Of a DNA stretch of 64,000 nucleotides, positions 31,801 through 42,600 are shown in pieces. The notes beneath the pieces are model-generated. The model ran no database searches and was not told the origin of the DNA. It saw nothing but the letters and a program-made list of their open reading frames with translations. A program made the position numbers and the translations under genes. The first letter of the stretch is position 1; every line of letters begins with the position of its first letter. The DNA is taken from contig OZ017755.1 of the NCBI GenBank assembly GCA_963969365.1, positions 1,364,001 to 1,428,000 of the forward strand. The letters are read 5' to 3'. This stretch comes from Asterochloris sp. CNOR1. Taxonomy: Eukaryota > Chlorophyta > Trebouxiophyceae > Trebouxiales > Trebouxiaceae.

Positions 31801-33755
31801 CCATGCCAAGGTACTTGTGCACATACAAATTGGCTGCGACAGCATTCATATGGCCACCCCACAGACCCAACACAGCTCCATGCTAGGTTGCTCATCCTTG
31901 CTTACAGGTGTTTCAGCTGGGGTTTGTATGTGTGTGTTTGTGTGTGTGTGTGGTGTTTTTACAGGACGGCTGTCACGTGCTCATGCACCATCCTGTGAGC
32001 TGATGCACAGGTCAACCAGTCCCACTGCTCACCAGGAGGGACTGTACAGTATCGGCTGTCACATGTCCCATGCACCATCATGACTGCTGAGCCCGAGTCA
32101 ACAGCTCCCACTGCTCACCAGGCAGGCCATGCTGGGGTCCTTATGCGCATACAGGATGGCTGTCACTGCGCCCATGGAGCGGCCCCACAGACCAATAGTG
32201 GTCACTGTGCCTGAGCTGCGCAGGTACTGGATGGCCACCTCCAGGTCGTCCTGCTCCCGCTTGCCCAGCGTCACGTAATCCCCCTCAGACCAGCCAGAGC
32301 CCTGCAGGAGGGCATGGCGGTGATGGGCGGCAGCGCAGGCGATGGGCCGCAGCGCAGACACTGTGCGCTGTGGACACAGGCTGACATGCGCCTCAGATAA
32401 GGGTTGCGTAGAAGTCAACCTGCACATCACCCAAGAAAATCTAGGACCCAAAAAGTAGAGAACAACAGCCTGAGAATTTCAAAACATGTGCCAGTCATTA
32501 GACACGGCTCTGCCTGGGGGCAGCTCGGTTTGCAAAGCTTAACATGATGCTGCCCAAAACCTCACGATCAGCCACATGGCAACATGAAAGCTGCTTAGAG
32601 ACCGCTGAGCAGCATCAAAGCCTTTGCCTCCCAGCACTCACTGCAGAGTTGAGGTAGCGAACAGTGAATGGGGGCCAGCACAACAAAGAGGACGCCTGGC
32701 CTGAGCTATAGTACATGCCACTGTCAGGGTAGAAGACAGCGTGTTGTCAGGCAACCCTTCGAGCAAGACTCACCGCAAAGTCAAGGTAGAAGACTGTAAT
32801 GTTATGGGGCAGCAAGAGATGCAAGGCCTCCTCTGCATCACGCCGGCTGCCGCTGTTGCAGTGGCAGTAGACGACGCAGGGCAGCACACCGTCAGGAGCA
32901 AAGCTGGGGGGGTTCTTCGGTACTGTGTGACTGCATTCTAAGCGCTGACCCAGCTTGTTGATCTGCAAAGAAGATGACACGAAACAATTCTGTGTGGTGC
33001 ATCCCAGCTGATGTGTGTGCAGCGCATGGCCCTGCTCTTCAGGAGGCAGTGCAGGGCCCAGCTGGCTGTGCGCAGCACGCTCAGAGACTCAGTCAGAGGA
33101 ATCTTGCTAGTCGCTTCAGCAAAAATCAGCCCAGATGACAACTTTGGCAAATGCTTGGTTTGGGTCCCCGTGCCTGCTGCTAAAAGCACCTGCTCAAGTG
33201 ACACGCAATGCTTGCAGCCAGTAAGTCCAGCCTGTTGGAGCCTCAGCCCCAGAAGCAGCATGGTTTTTCAGGTTCACGCTAGCACTTTGGCAGCGATGCT
33301 GCCCAGTCTGCAGTGCTGCTCACTGTGCTGCTGAAGTGTTCCTCAGTCGCAACCCATGCGGCTCTTGAGCCAACACTGCTCCATGCAGAGCCAGCTTGCT
33401 TAAACAACATCCAGCTTCCTCACCAGCCGTATGTCTTTACGCAGGTACTCCTTGCCATGCAGTCTGATCACTGCCCGCTCTCCTCCCAGCAGGTCCACCT
33501 TTGTGTAATTGTCCCTGTACTGACATGTGAGAGCCCGTGACTGCAGGACGCAGGCATGGCTGGCATGTAGCTGATGCAGGATGTTTGTCTATAGAAGTTG
33601 TCTGTTAGAGCAGCAGCTGAATCTGCTTCAGAAAGCTGCTTCTCACAGGACCAGGGGTACCTTCATGCATGTCTTGACAAAGTGTAAAGCTGAGCTAACC
33701 TTGGGGGACGGCAGATGCAGTCCACCAGCTGATCCCAAAGGTGAGCTAGGTTCAT
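25809..33755 (-). CDS. Alpha/beta hydrolase (plant At3g23540/At4g14290-like) with two UIM-like helices
   Basis: Serine hydrolase of the alpha/beta fold. Thirteen exons 5' to 3': 33755-33700, 33514-33424, 32962-32774, 32301-32119, 31285-31087, 30583-30441, 29943-29834, 29151-29017, 28578-28477, 28157-28136, 27806-27568, 26868-26447, 26128-25809; total 736 residues in frame. Start MNLAHLWDQLVDCICRPPR is family-typical. The strand before the oxyanion region is LPCVVYCHCNSGSR. The nucleophile elbow is GLWGRSMGAVTA (GRSMG), the acid is in HATGDTFVKP, and the histidine in MFPGDHNSGR, so the triad is complete. The tail after about residue 400 is disordered and carries two helices resembling ubiquitin-interacting motifs: RDQRMLAAALESSLRDA and FNEAAMEAAIQASLREA. 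The intron after 30583-30441 appears to start with GC. Substrate unknown. Confidence 0.8.
27465..27560 (-). repeat. copy of the 3' edge of hydrolase exon 27806-27568
   Basis: On the minus strand the exon edge encodes PEAVDFVPADMQHMT. Directly downstream, in the intron, a second stretch would encode PEAADFVQADMQHMT, with shared flanking bases after it (VSELHDA versus VSCTMQ region). A tandem partial duplication that kept coding resemblance. Confidence 0.8.
29150..29440 (-). repeat. two decayed copies of the 5' edge of hydrolase exon 29151-29017
   Basis: Reading the + strand, the true edge GTGTGGAGCCCTGCAGCAAC followed by AGTCAGCACC recurs as GTAGCAGCCCTGCGGCAACA then AGCAGTACC near 29325, and as CATTGGAGCCCTGCTGCAGC near 29412. 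All lie upstream of the acceptor in the direction of transcription. Confidence 0.6.
31921..31955 (+). repeat. GT-rich microsatellite
   Basis: A run of GT/TG dinucleotides with a single TTT interruption, inside a hydrolase intron. Confidence 0.8.
31955..32065 (-). repeat. two decayed copies of the 3' half of hydrolase exon 32301-32119
   Basis: On the + strand the exon has ACAGGATGGCTGTCACTGCG and, at its edge, CCCACTGCTCACCAGG. Intron copies near 31960-32035 (ACAGGACGGCTGTCACGTGC, then CCCACTGCTCACCAGGAGGG) and near 32048 (ATCGGCTGTCACATGTCCCA) repeat both pieces. They are downstream of the exon in the sense direction and include the donor bases. Confidence 0.65.
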
Positions 33756-34574
33756 GAAAGCTTTGATGGGGGCCTCAGAGTGCTTGTAGAGGCTCGGCTT
33801 GGCCAGTTTAAAATATCAGGAAAAGAAAAATCTAGGTCACACAACATTTCCAAACGCCAGTAGTCTCACTGCAGAGCACAGCCAGTGTGTTTGTTGTGTG
33901 GCCCGAGCAGCCAAGTGACCATTTTGTCTCTGCACAGTTGAGGAGGGCCGACCTCAGCGTGCATTTTCAACACGTTGTCGTTGTAGAAGCCAAAGCTCAT
34001 TGGTTGGGCAGCTTGGGATGCAGCAGACTTTCCAGCTGCAGTTGTTGCCCACAAGGAGGGCAGCTGCGCCTGCAGCCACTCCAGGCTGCCTGCAGGTCCA
34101 GTACATCTGCACATGCAGGGTTCAATGGCTGCCCACAGAAGGTTATTTGCCACGCTCACAAGGTCCCAAGATGTTGGTTGCTGGCAGCGCCTGCAAACAT
34201 CAGGGGCCAGCATTCCCACTGGCCCCCATTTGCTGGAATTTTCTAACCAGTACAAAGGCTTCCTCATGTCCCCTCCACTGAGTGCACAGGTGGATGGCCC
34301 ATGGCACCCCTCCACTCCTTGCAATCAAAACAGGCCCCCACTTCATGGCCCGCTGTTCATCAGATCTGCCAATACAGACCTTATGCAGCCTCCTCAGCTG
34401 TGGTGATCACCACATCTGTTCCAGCAGATCTGATGCTCTGTCAAGGATATTTGCCATGCCTTGGCTTGGTGAATGTCAACACAGACCTTGAGCAGCCTGA
34501 AATTCGTTGGAATGCAGCACTGAAGGAGATGGGGCTAGGTCAAACTTTCGCACCCCCACAGCTTGTCGATCGCA
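33756..34574. promoter_or_regulatory. divergent upstream region of hydrolase and APEM9 genes
   Basis: 819 bases between two genes transcribed away from each other. Presumably contains both promoters. Open frames of up to 152 codons (about 33866-34324 minus) lack supporting motifs. No clear core promoter element assigned. Confidence 0.35.
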
Positions 34575-37500
34575 ATGGCTGCTGCAGCTCTGGAGAGAGC
34601 TCTGCAGACACCAGTCAAGCCTGCACGCAAAAGCGAGTTATCATATGGGTGGAATCAGCTTAGCCAGGCCATCAACTCTGCTGAGCTGCAGCTGCTTAGT
34701 GCACAGTTCGCAGCTGCTGCAGATCAGGCAGCTTTGGTCCTCAGCAAAACTCTGTATCTCCCAGAGTCAGGCCTGGTGCAGACGAGGGCAGCCTTTGTGC
34801 TGCTGCAGGCACTGTATGAACACCACAGGTGTTGATCTGCATCTTGGGTGCCTTTCACAAGTGTTGCAAATGTGGAAGCCATAGCCTGCTGTGCAGGTTC
34901 GAGCAGGCTTGGCCAGCCCTAGAGCAGCACTACGGCAGTCTGCAGGCAGTGAACTCAGAGGTGTTCCTGCTCTGGTGAGGCCAGAAACATGTACGAAGCA
35001 CTAAGATGTGCTGTGTGCATGAGGCGCCATGACAGGCGATGCTGCAGCTGTGCAGAGGCACCATGCAATGCCAGGAGGCAGAGGACAATCAGACACAGAG
35101 CCACCTTGCACAGCAGAATGCCATGAGCAGCATGAGGCCTGCGGCAGTCAATGGCCATGACCACTACCACTCGGGGCTGCAGGGCGGCATTGTCTCTAGA
35201 CACAGAAGAGGCGGCTCCCGCGCAGCAGCGGGTGGCAGAATATCTTGAGGGGGCACAGCTGGTAGCCTCCTCTGGCACGAGCATGCCCAAGACCCCTGCC
35301 AAGGGCCTGCCGCAGCCAGGGGCACAGCTGCGTGCGGAGCAGTATGAAGCTGCTGCACGGCTGTATGCTGTTGTGGTGAGCCATCGCTGCATGCTTTGGT
35401 GCTGAGCATTGTCAGAGTTTGCCGGGGGCCTCTGATGTTAGGTTGATGTGGCTGGTAGTGTGGCAGTCGGGCAGTATGTTGTCGTGGCAAGGCCACTGCC
35501 CAGGCCCCAGTGCAGCCAGGGCGCAGCTGATTGCAGACCATCATGAGGTTGCTCTTGTGGCAAGCCATGGCTGCATATGTCAGTGCTGGACACCAAAAAG
35601 GTCTGCCTGCATGCACCTTCAATGTCTGGCTGATGTGCACTGTACCTTGCCATTGCAAATCCCTTGCCCGAGGGCCTGCTGTAGCCAGGGTGCAGCCCAT
35701 TGCGGAGCAGTATGTGGCTGCACAGTGTCTAGTGCTCTTGTGGTGAGCTGAAGCCAACAATCTTAGCTGTCTGCTTCACGTCTGGGATTGAGATGCATGT
35801 TTGCCCAGTGGGGCCGCAGCAAAGCTGCATGCTGGTGTGACGAGCCAGTCTGCCCGCCGATCAAGACGTCAAATTTGCCACAGGAGGCTGCTGCCAGCTG
35901 CAAGCATCAGGGCAGGTGGTGGCTGCCTGCCCCTGCTGCTGGCCGGTCGTGCAGGCATTACGGCTTGAACCCCCCGCAAAATTCAGTGCCCAAAGTGCGG
36001 CGTGAGGGGGCCTGCATTGTTGCTGTCATTCTGTCATCGTAGCACAGCGCATAGCGATGGTCCCTCAACCTGCCTGGTGAAAGCCAGGTGTGCGGTCTGG
36101 AGACTCTCGCTGGTGCCTTAACTGCCTGCCAAGCATCAGGAGTGAGGCCGTGGGACTCAATACAGCGCTGTGTGCGGTGCAGATGCTGAGTGAGGCTCAG
36201 AAACAGTTTGGGGAGGCACGCCGCTGGGTGGAGCAAGGCGCCCACCTGCTTGCATCGCCCCAGAGGAAGGTAAGGCAGCATCATGCCGGCAAGCAGAGCC
36301 CAAGCATGACGTGTAACCTCACAGAATCATGCCACAGCCTTGGTCTACTCTGCTGCTGCATCTTCAAAGTCACCGAGGCAGTGCACAGTTGTTTGCACAT
36401 TGAGCCATGCTGGCCGGCACTTCTCAACAAGCAGCAGCTCTCACTGCATCTTGCCGCTCTCAGACCAAGTGTGGATGCAGCCATCCATTCCCACTGTGCT
36501 GATCTTTGTGCTGGCTCATGCGCGTTATCAAAGCATGTGTGACAGGATGCCTGGGGCTGTTACACGATGCTGGTCCTGCTCGGGCAGTTGTTGCTTCATG
36601 GACAGTTCCTGCAAGGTTTCATAGGGACCGCCACATAGAGTCTGCACTGCTCGCAGTGTCTCTGCCAAGCAGAATTTCAGGGAGGGGTAGAAGCAGTTGG
36701 GGCTGCGCGCACTGCTGTGTTGTGCGCCAAACGTCCAGGGTGAAACAGAGACTCTCACTTAGGGACTGCTCTGCTGCCACCCTATCTCTGCCATGCAGGT
36801 CCTCCTAGGGGAGATTGGTGCTGCAGAAGACAAAGACAAGCAGGACTCTGCACCCCTCAACACCAGCATGCGGGGCAAGGGCCGGGGTCCCCTCACGCAG
36901 GCAAGCCTGGGCGGCGCTGAGTGGGCGTTTGATCAGGGCACCGTCCAGGGGTTAGGTGTGGGGCGGCGCCCGCATGTGCAGGCAGCCCACCCCCCGAGGC
37001 AGCCCCCCCAGGCGCAGGGGCCCTCCTTGTGGACTGTGGGCGCTGTCATGGCAGCCGTGCACACCTTCCTGCAGCTGAAGGTCAGGCCCCCAGCTGCTGC
37101 ACCCTGCCACCCCTCGTTCTTGCAGTAACACATCCAGCCCACCCTTCAGCTCAGGTGCTACAGACATGGTCACCTGCTGGCACACCTCCCTGCCTTGCAC
37201 CCACCCTTGACCTTGCACTGTGCGATGTGGTGGCAGGTGATGGTCAGCCCGCACTGCTGCACTGTCCCTGGTCCTGCAGCCCACTGCTGTAGACCCAGAA
37301 GTTCAGTCCCCCAGCTCCAGCGGCCCTAATGCTGGGGAGTCCCAATGGGTGCTGCTGAGGCTGGGCAGGGCAGCTGCTGCACATGCCCCTGCCTGCAATA
37401 TTCCTGAAGCGCAGCAGATCTGGCTCGCTGTGCATATCATGTGATGCTCTTGGGCTATCTCTGGAACCCGAAAGTACCCTGGGCGAGGACCGCTCAAACG

Positions 37501-38111
37501 ACGCAGTGTGTCCAGCATCGCCCTGTAGTCAACCTGCAGCTGGATGTCTGGGCATAGAGTTGGCAGTGGATGAAGTCTTGTCTGCCATGAAACTTACCAG
37601 GCTTGCTGCATGCAGGGTGGACAGATTGCCAACGCACAGCTCAGCGTCTGGCAGACCTATGCGCTCCTGGCAGCGTGTACCTTGCTCGCTTATGTTGTGA
37701 TGGTAGATCGCACCATTCCTGCTAGGTAAGGCTGCACTGCTGCACTGCTTGACGTGCTGAAGCCATGCATGAAATCATCAGCAGCTGGCCAAGTCATCGA
37801 AGTGGTCAGTGTTAGCACATCAGGCTTGCACTGCATTTGGTAGGTCACTGTTCACTGCTGCAGCCCTGCTTGGCTGCGTGGTCTGTTCGATGGCTCCATC
37901 TTGCAGGAGTAGGTAGCACCTGACACTGCCAGTATGACATTGAGTCACCTGTAGAGCCTTCACCCCACGCATGTGCCGGCAGTCTTGCCACTATATTGCT
38001 GTCATTTGCAGGGTCATCAGGCGCACCAGAGCATGGCTTTCTGATGAAGTTGGCGGCCTGCTTCGCACTGGATTCTCATTGAATCCCAATCCCCTAGGCG
38101 CTGGCAGGTGA
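34575..38111 (+). CDS. APEM9: APEM9-like peroxisomal tail-anchored protein (PEX26/PEX15 equivalent)
   Basis: APEM9 anchors the PEX1-PEX6 complex to the peroxisome membrane in plants, so that the import receptor PEX5 is recycled. Exons 34575-34828, 34897-34974, 35183-35375, 36183-36269, 36799-37080, 37616-37725 and 38012-38111 give 367 residues. Features in order: an N-terminal helical region (AALERAL to LYLPESGLVQTRAAFVLLQ), FEQAWPALEQHYG, a TPR-like block RVAEYLEGAQLVASS, and EQYEAAARLYAVVV followed by EARRWVEQGAHLLASPQRK. The latter corresponds to the ELY..V...ISWVEKAALPEEKR region of Arabidopsis APEM9. Then come a disordered stretch, a single hydrophobic segment (SVWQTYALLAACTLLAYVV), and the basic tail RTIPARVIRRTRAW ending in NPLGAGR, which resembles the plant C-terminus (NPLAAIQ). 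Confidence 0.75.
35480..35755 (+). repeat. two decayed copies of the 3' edge of APEM9 exon 35183-35375
   Basis: The true edge is CCGCAGCCAGGGGCACAGCT, GCGGAGCAGTATGAAGCTGC, TTGTGGTGAGCC. Near 35505-35575 the intron has TGCAGCCAGGGCGCAGCTGA, CATCATGAGGTTGCTCTTGT. Near 35680-35748 it has TGTAGCCAGGGTGCAGCCCA, GCGGAGCAGTATGTGGCTGC, CTTGTGGTGAGCTG. The second copy keeps the GTGAGC donor. Confidence 0.85.
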
Positions 38112-38233
38112 CAGTCCCTACTTGATATGTATAGTTCAGATGGTGGCTCAGCTCATGTCATGAACGCATGCCGTCAGGGTCAATAACCAGCTCTAGACAC
38201 TCTACCTTCGGACTGACCTCATGCGGTGTTGCT

Positions 38234-39450
38234 TTAGCAACTGTGAGGGGTGCCAATCTTGTTGATACCTGGACACTCAAAGGAGACAGTGGCTGGAATG
38301 GCTTGTAGCTCATTGACAGACAAGCTGTGGTCTAACTTCATGGGTCTTCGACTCGTGAATTGCCGGCCTAGCAGCAGCACTGGGGTGGGGGCAGTCAGGA
38401 AAGCCCTGCAAGGTGTCCAGTGTGGTGACAGCCCACCTGCACAGGGGTCTGTCAGCAGCCATCAAGAGGTGCAGTGGGTGGCTATAGCTAGCTAGCTGAA
38501 GATCCTCACCTCTTGGTCTTGATGTGCTTGCTCCAGGGGCTTTCATGATGCGTGCTTGCTCAATCCTGCCAGGCATGGTATATTTGAAGCACACAATCTT
38601 ATACCTCACAATAACATTGGGGTCCGCCATCTTCCACAACCTCAGTGTTGGCAGGTTGAACACCGGGCTGAGGTAAAGTTCAGAGCAGCAGATTTGGCCT
38701 TCTAAACAGTACAACTTGAACTGAGTTAGTGCAAAACTTGTGCAAAGCAAAATGAAGCACAGGGCAGGGGTCACACTTGGGCGTGCAAGTTAACGATCTC
38801 TGCCATGGCAGGGTCTGAGATGTTCATGTTGCAAGCCAGAGCAGCGAGGTGCGCCTACTGTGATGGTGACTGTCAAGTCTAGAAGAATGTTGGTCTGAAG
38901 GGGTGGTGCAGTTGCCAGATAAACCTGCAGCCTTTGTGGTTGGTCATCTTGATGGCAGCGCAATTGCTTGCTCACTATGTCATGCTGTCAAGATGGACAG
39001 GAGGCCGCCAGTTGGCAGCAAGCCTCCTGTTGGGCAAGCCTGCTGCAGCAGATCCGGCAGCCAGCACCGCCTGAGGCCCTGCAAGTGACGTGTACAGCCG
39101 GGCTCCTGCAGTCTCAGCAGCAGGGCTGTGGAGTGCAACCTTGCTGCTGATCAGCTCTGGTGAGCCCAGCAGGCGGGCTTGCTGTATGAGCCTGAAGGCT
39201 GCAGCACCTGCAGGGCAGGCTCCATACCTCAGAAAGCTGGTGCAGACAGTGCAGCTCTGATGCCTACAGCAGTGAAGTCTCTGCACTACACAAGCTGCCA
39301 GGCACCAGCCTGGTCAGATATGTTGCTTGTCTAGGACCCAAGCATGCAGTCGCCTATGATACAAGCTTGCCGCGCCAACGCTGCCTCAGGCAATCAACCC
39401 TCCTCACCAGCATGGGTGTGGTACTTGGACCCTAGAGACCACTGCCTCAT
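38234..39450 (-). CDS. Unrecognised 196-residue protein with beta-rich core
   Basis: Not recognised. Five exons 5' to 3' (39450-39408, 39207-39140, 38924-38859, 38720-38510, 38436-38234) join in phase: MRQWSLGSKYHTHAG, AAAFRLIQQARLLGSPELI, VYLATAPPLQTNILLDLTV, TFKLYCLEGQICCSELYLSP, then FNLPTLRLWKMADPNVIVRY, KIVCFKYTMPGR and ARIMKAPGASTSRPR. The alternating hydrophobic pattern suggests a beta-sandwich after a short helix. The first four exons have good splice sites and look coding. The last exon, ending NKIGTPHSC, is less sure. It ends 122 bases from the convergent APEM9 stop. No signal peptide or membrane segment is seen. Confidence 0.5.
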
Positions 39451-39641
39451 GCCACCATCTGTCAGGCGGCCAGGCCTGCTGAGGCCTGCAGAGCCTGGCC
39501 GGCTGGATGCTGTGCTGGTTGTGGTTCCTGCATGCCAGGCACAGCAGTTCAGACTGCGGCTGCCATGTTTTCCCAACAACAGCTGCAGCTAGCTGGACTG
39601 TTGGAATCAATGCTGCGCTGGCCGTAATGCCTGCAGGCTAG

Positions 39642-42600
39642 TCACGGCAGTAAGCATGAGCAAATGGCTGCCACAGCCTGCAGATACCTGCGCAGTGGCT
39701 GCTGCACATGGTTGAGCCAGGCCAGGCGGATGCTGGTGGTGGCTTTCTGCAGCCATGAGCAGCAAGCGTCGCGTGAGCAGCAAGCAGCATGACACACGGT
39801 GCACGATGCAACCCAGAGCCTGCTGCTGGCCAGCTGAGCATCTCAATTGATCTCCAAAGCCAGTCACCACCATCACTCGGCATGGCCTTTCACATCTTGC
39901 ACAGCCCAACTTGCACAGCCCAACTTGCACAGCCATGGCTCTGCTCAGGAATCAACAAGGGGAGCCAGAGGCTCAAAAAGCTGTTTGCTGGCAAGCAGAC
40001 TCGCCACAGCGCTGCCATGCAAGCTGCAGATCAGGCAAGAAGGGCTTCGGATTGGTTGCTGTTTGTGAGCACAGTGTGACAGCCGTGCCTTGCAGGCTGC
40101 CACCTCACCGGTGCCCTGCAGGGGGTCCGAGAGATCAATCCTGTGCACGTCCCTGGGCCCTGCCAGGTCCAGCCCGCTCAGCGGCACTGCGCTGCTCAGC
40201 GCCTGCAGGTCGGCTACGAGACTGCTGCGGCCCATGCCACCCCCTGCCAAGCAGATGCTTGCTTCCGGCAGCTCCCACAGCACGCTGAGTCTGCGGCCGC
40301 CGCGCCGACGCGCCCAGGCGCTGGCTGCCTCTGAGCTGTGGGCATCAGGCCTCCCTGGGGCCCCCTGGTGCCCGTGGCCGCACACACCCGGCCCCTGCCT
40401 GTGCCCAGGGGGAGCGGCGTCCTGTTCGCGCCCAAGCACGTCAGCCTCAGCCCTCCGCCTGTTGCGGCGGGGGCGGGACGTGCGGGGGCCCTGGTCCCCC
40501 CCCCGCCAGGCCTGCGGCCCCCAGCTGTGCACGCCTGCCGCTGTGCTGCTGGACTCACTGGCGCCATCAATGTGCCTGGCCAGCAGGGGCCGTGGCCCAC
40601 CAGCTTCAGCAGCAGCCGAGTTGGCTGCAGCCTGTGCAGCTCTGGGGCTGACATGGTTGGTGTCACCCCCAGGGCAGCTTCTGGCACCCTCAGCAGCCTG
40701 GCTCGGCGCAGACCTGCATGGCAAGTGCTGCACTGGCCGACGGGTGTCTTTTTTGGCTGCATGCCATGCAGCCGGCCCAAGCTTTGTGGCGAATGACCCA
40801 GAAGGTGCTGTGCAACACCCTGAACATGTGCAGCACAAGGCTCCAGGAGGGCCACACCAGCCTCAGCACCTGGCACAGGTGCAGCCTGGCAGGCAGCTCA
40901 CCTGGAGCACTTGGCCAGCAGGGCCTCCCTCTTCCTGTGAGGGAGGGCGGCCAGCAGATGCCGGATTCCCACGTCCACCAGGCCAGACGGCAGGTGGGCC
41001 CCTGCCACCGCCCGGGCTGCGCTGCGGGGGCTGCAGGGCGCAGACTGGGCAGCCGTACCCCTGCTGCCCCGCCTGCCTGCTTCCCTGTCCGCCCTGGGCG
41101 CTGCTGCAGGTGCCACAGTCCGGGCCTCCCAAGCACCAACTATCGGGGCTGTAGTGTTTGGCGCCTGGGCCATGGCGGTGCACGGGGAACGGACGGCTGC
41201 AGCCATGTCTGGCGCCACTGCTGAGTCAGGCACTGAAGCAGCTGGCCGCGAGACGACCGGTTTCTTGCTGTCCAGCCGCCGCGACTGCTGCTGCAGAGAG
41301 CTGGGGCCCAGCCTGGGAGAGGTGGCATGCTGCTGGGTGGCAGCCTGAATATGAGAGTGCCCTGCAACTGAGCCTGAGGCATGTGCTGCCGCTGGAGCTT
41401 TGCTGCCGGATGGCAACTGCGGTCCCTGAGAGCTCAGCCCTGCTGCAAGGTGGCTGATGGCTGAAAGCGGGCGAACAGGGCGGGCAGCTGTGGCAGGCGT
41501 TACAGGCGCAGGTACAGCTGCAGATGGCGTGCCGTGCAGGCCTGCAGGTCAGGGAGGCACCCAGTCTGGTCCAAGAGTCAGCAGCTTTTCACTGTGGTGG
41601 CCATTGCAACTCTCGGCACATGAAGCGCATGTGAAGGGCGGGCATGACTCCTCCCAGCATCCCTTTGAACCTGACTTTGCACAAAGGCCACCCAGGCACC
41701 TGTGCAGGTGTCATGCACAGCCCTCACCAGCAGCAGATGTCATCTCACTCTGGATGGTCATGCACAGCGCCCGCCTAGCCCTTCTGCCATGCTGCATGGT
41801 TGCTTCCAGAGCAGATGCAGACCACCCAAGCAGCTGTGCAGGTGTTGTGCTCACCAGCAGCAGCAGTCATCTCATCCAGAAGGCCTGACAGCGCCTGCCT
41901 GGCATGCTGGCGCTCCTCCAGTGGCCGCCCTGGCTGCAGTGCAGCAGCGTGCAGGGCCAGGCGCCGTGCCAGGGGACTGCTCAGCACAGCTGCCATGGCT
42001 GCAGCTGGCTCCTCCACAGCGTGGCCTGTCCCCCCCCCACTCATGGGGGGTGGTGCCTGGCTGGCATCATGCTGATCCTTCTTGGAGCCCCCTGCCACGC
42101 CACTGCCGTACGCAAACCTGCAGCCATGGCCATGTGCTGTGTTGCTGGCCGACTGTCATCACATGTGGGCCCCAGCTGCAGCTCCTCAGTGAGGAGGTCA
42201 TTCTCAATAGCACAATTGTGAAACTGCTGCTGTTTCCCACTTTTGAGGGCGCGTCATGCTGAGTGCTCACCTCTCCTCATGGCGAGGTGCCTCCAAAGCC
42301 GCCTGCAGTGCTGAATGAGCACCCAACCCCAGCTCAGCTGTGCCGTCCAGCAGCTGCAATCCCCCAGACGCTGCCTGGTCCACCTCATCAGGCACCAGCA
42401 GCTGCTCTAGCAGGCTCAGCGCTTGAGCCACTTCTGTGCCTGGGTAGGCCTCCCTGATCTCAGCAGCTGCAGCCTGCAGACTGTATGCTCTCTGCTCCTG
42501 ACTTTGCAGCGCGCTGCTGCACACCCTCTGCTGCTGGATCTGCAGAGCGCTGCTGTGCGCCCCCTGCAGCTGAACGTGCGGCGCGCTGCTGCTTCCCCTT

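Noticed and set aside
40090-41154. 354-codon plus-strand open frame
   Set aside because: Antisense to SFI1-like exons on the minus strand. Low-complexity Pro/Ala/Gly composition is a shadow of GC-rich codons.
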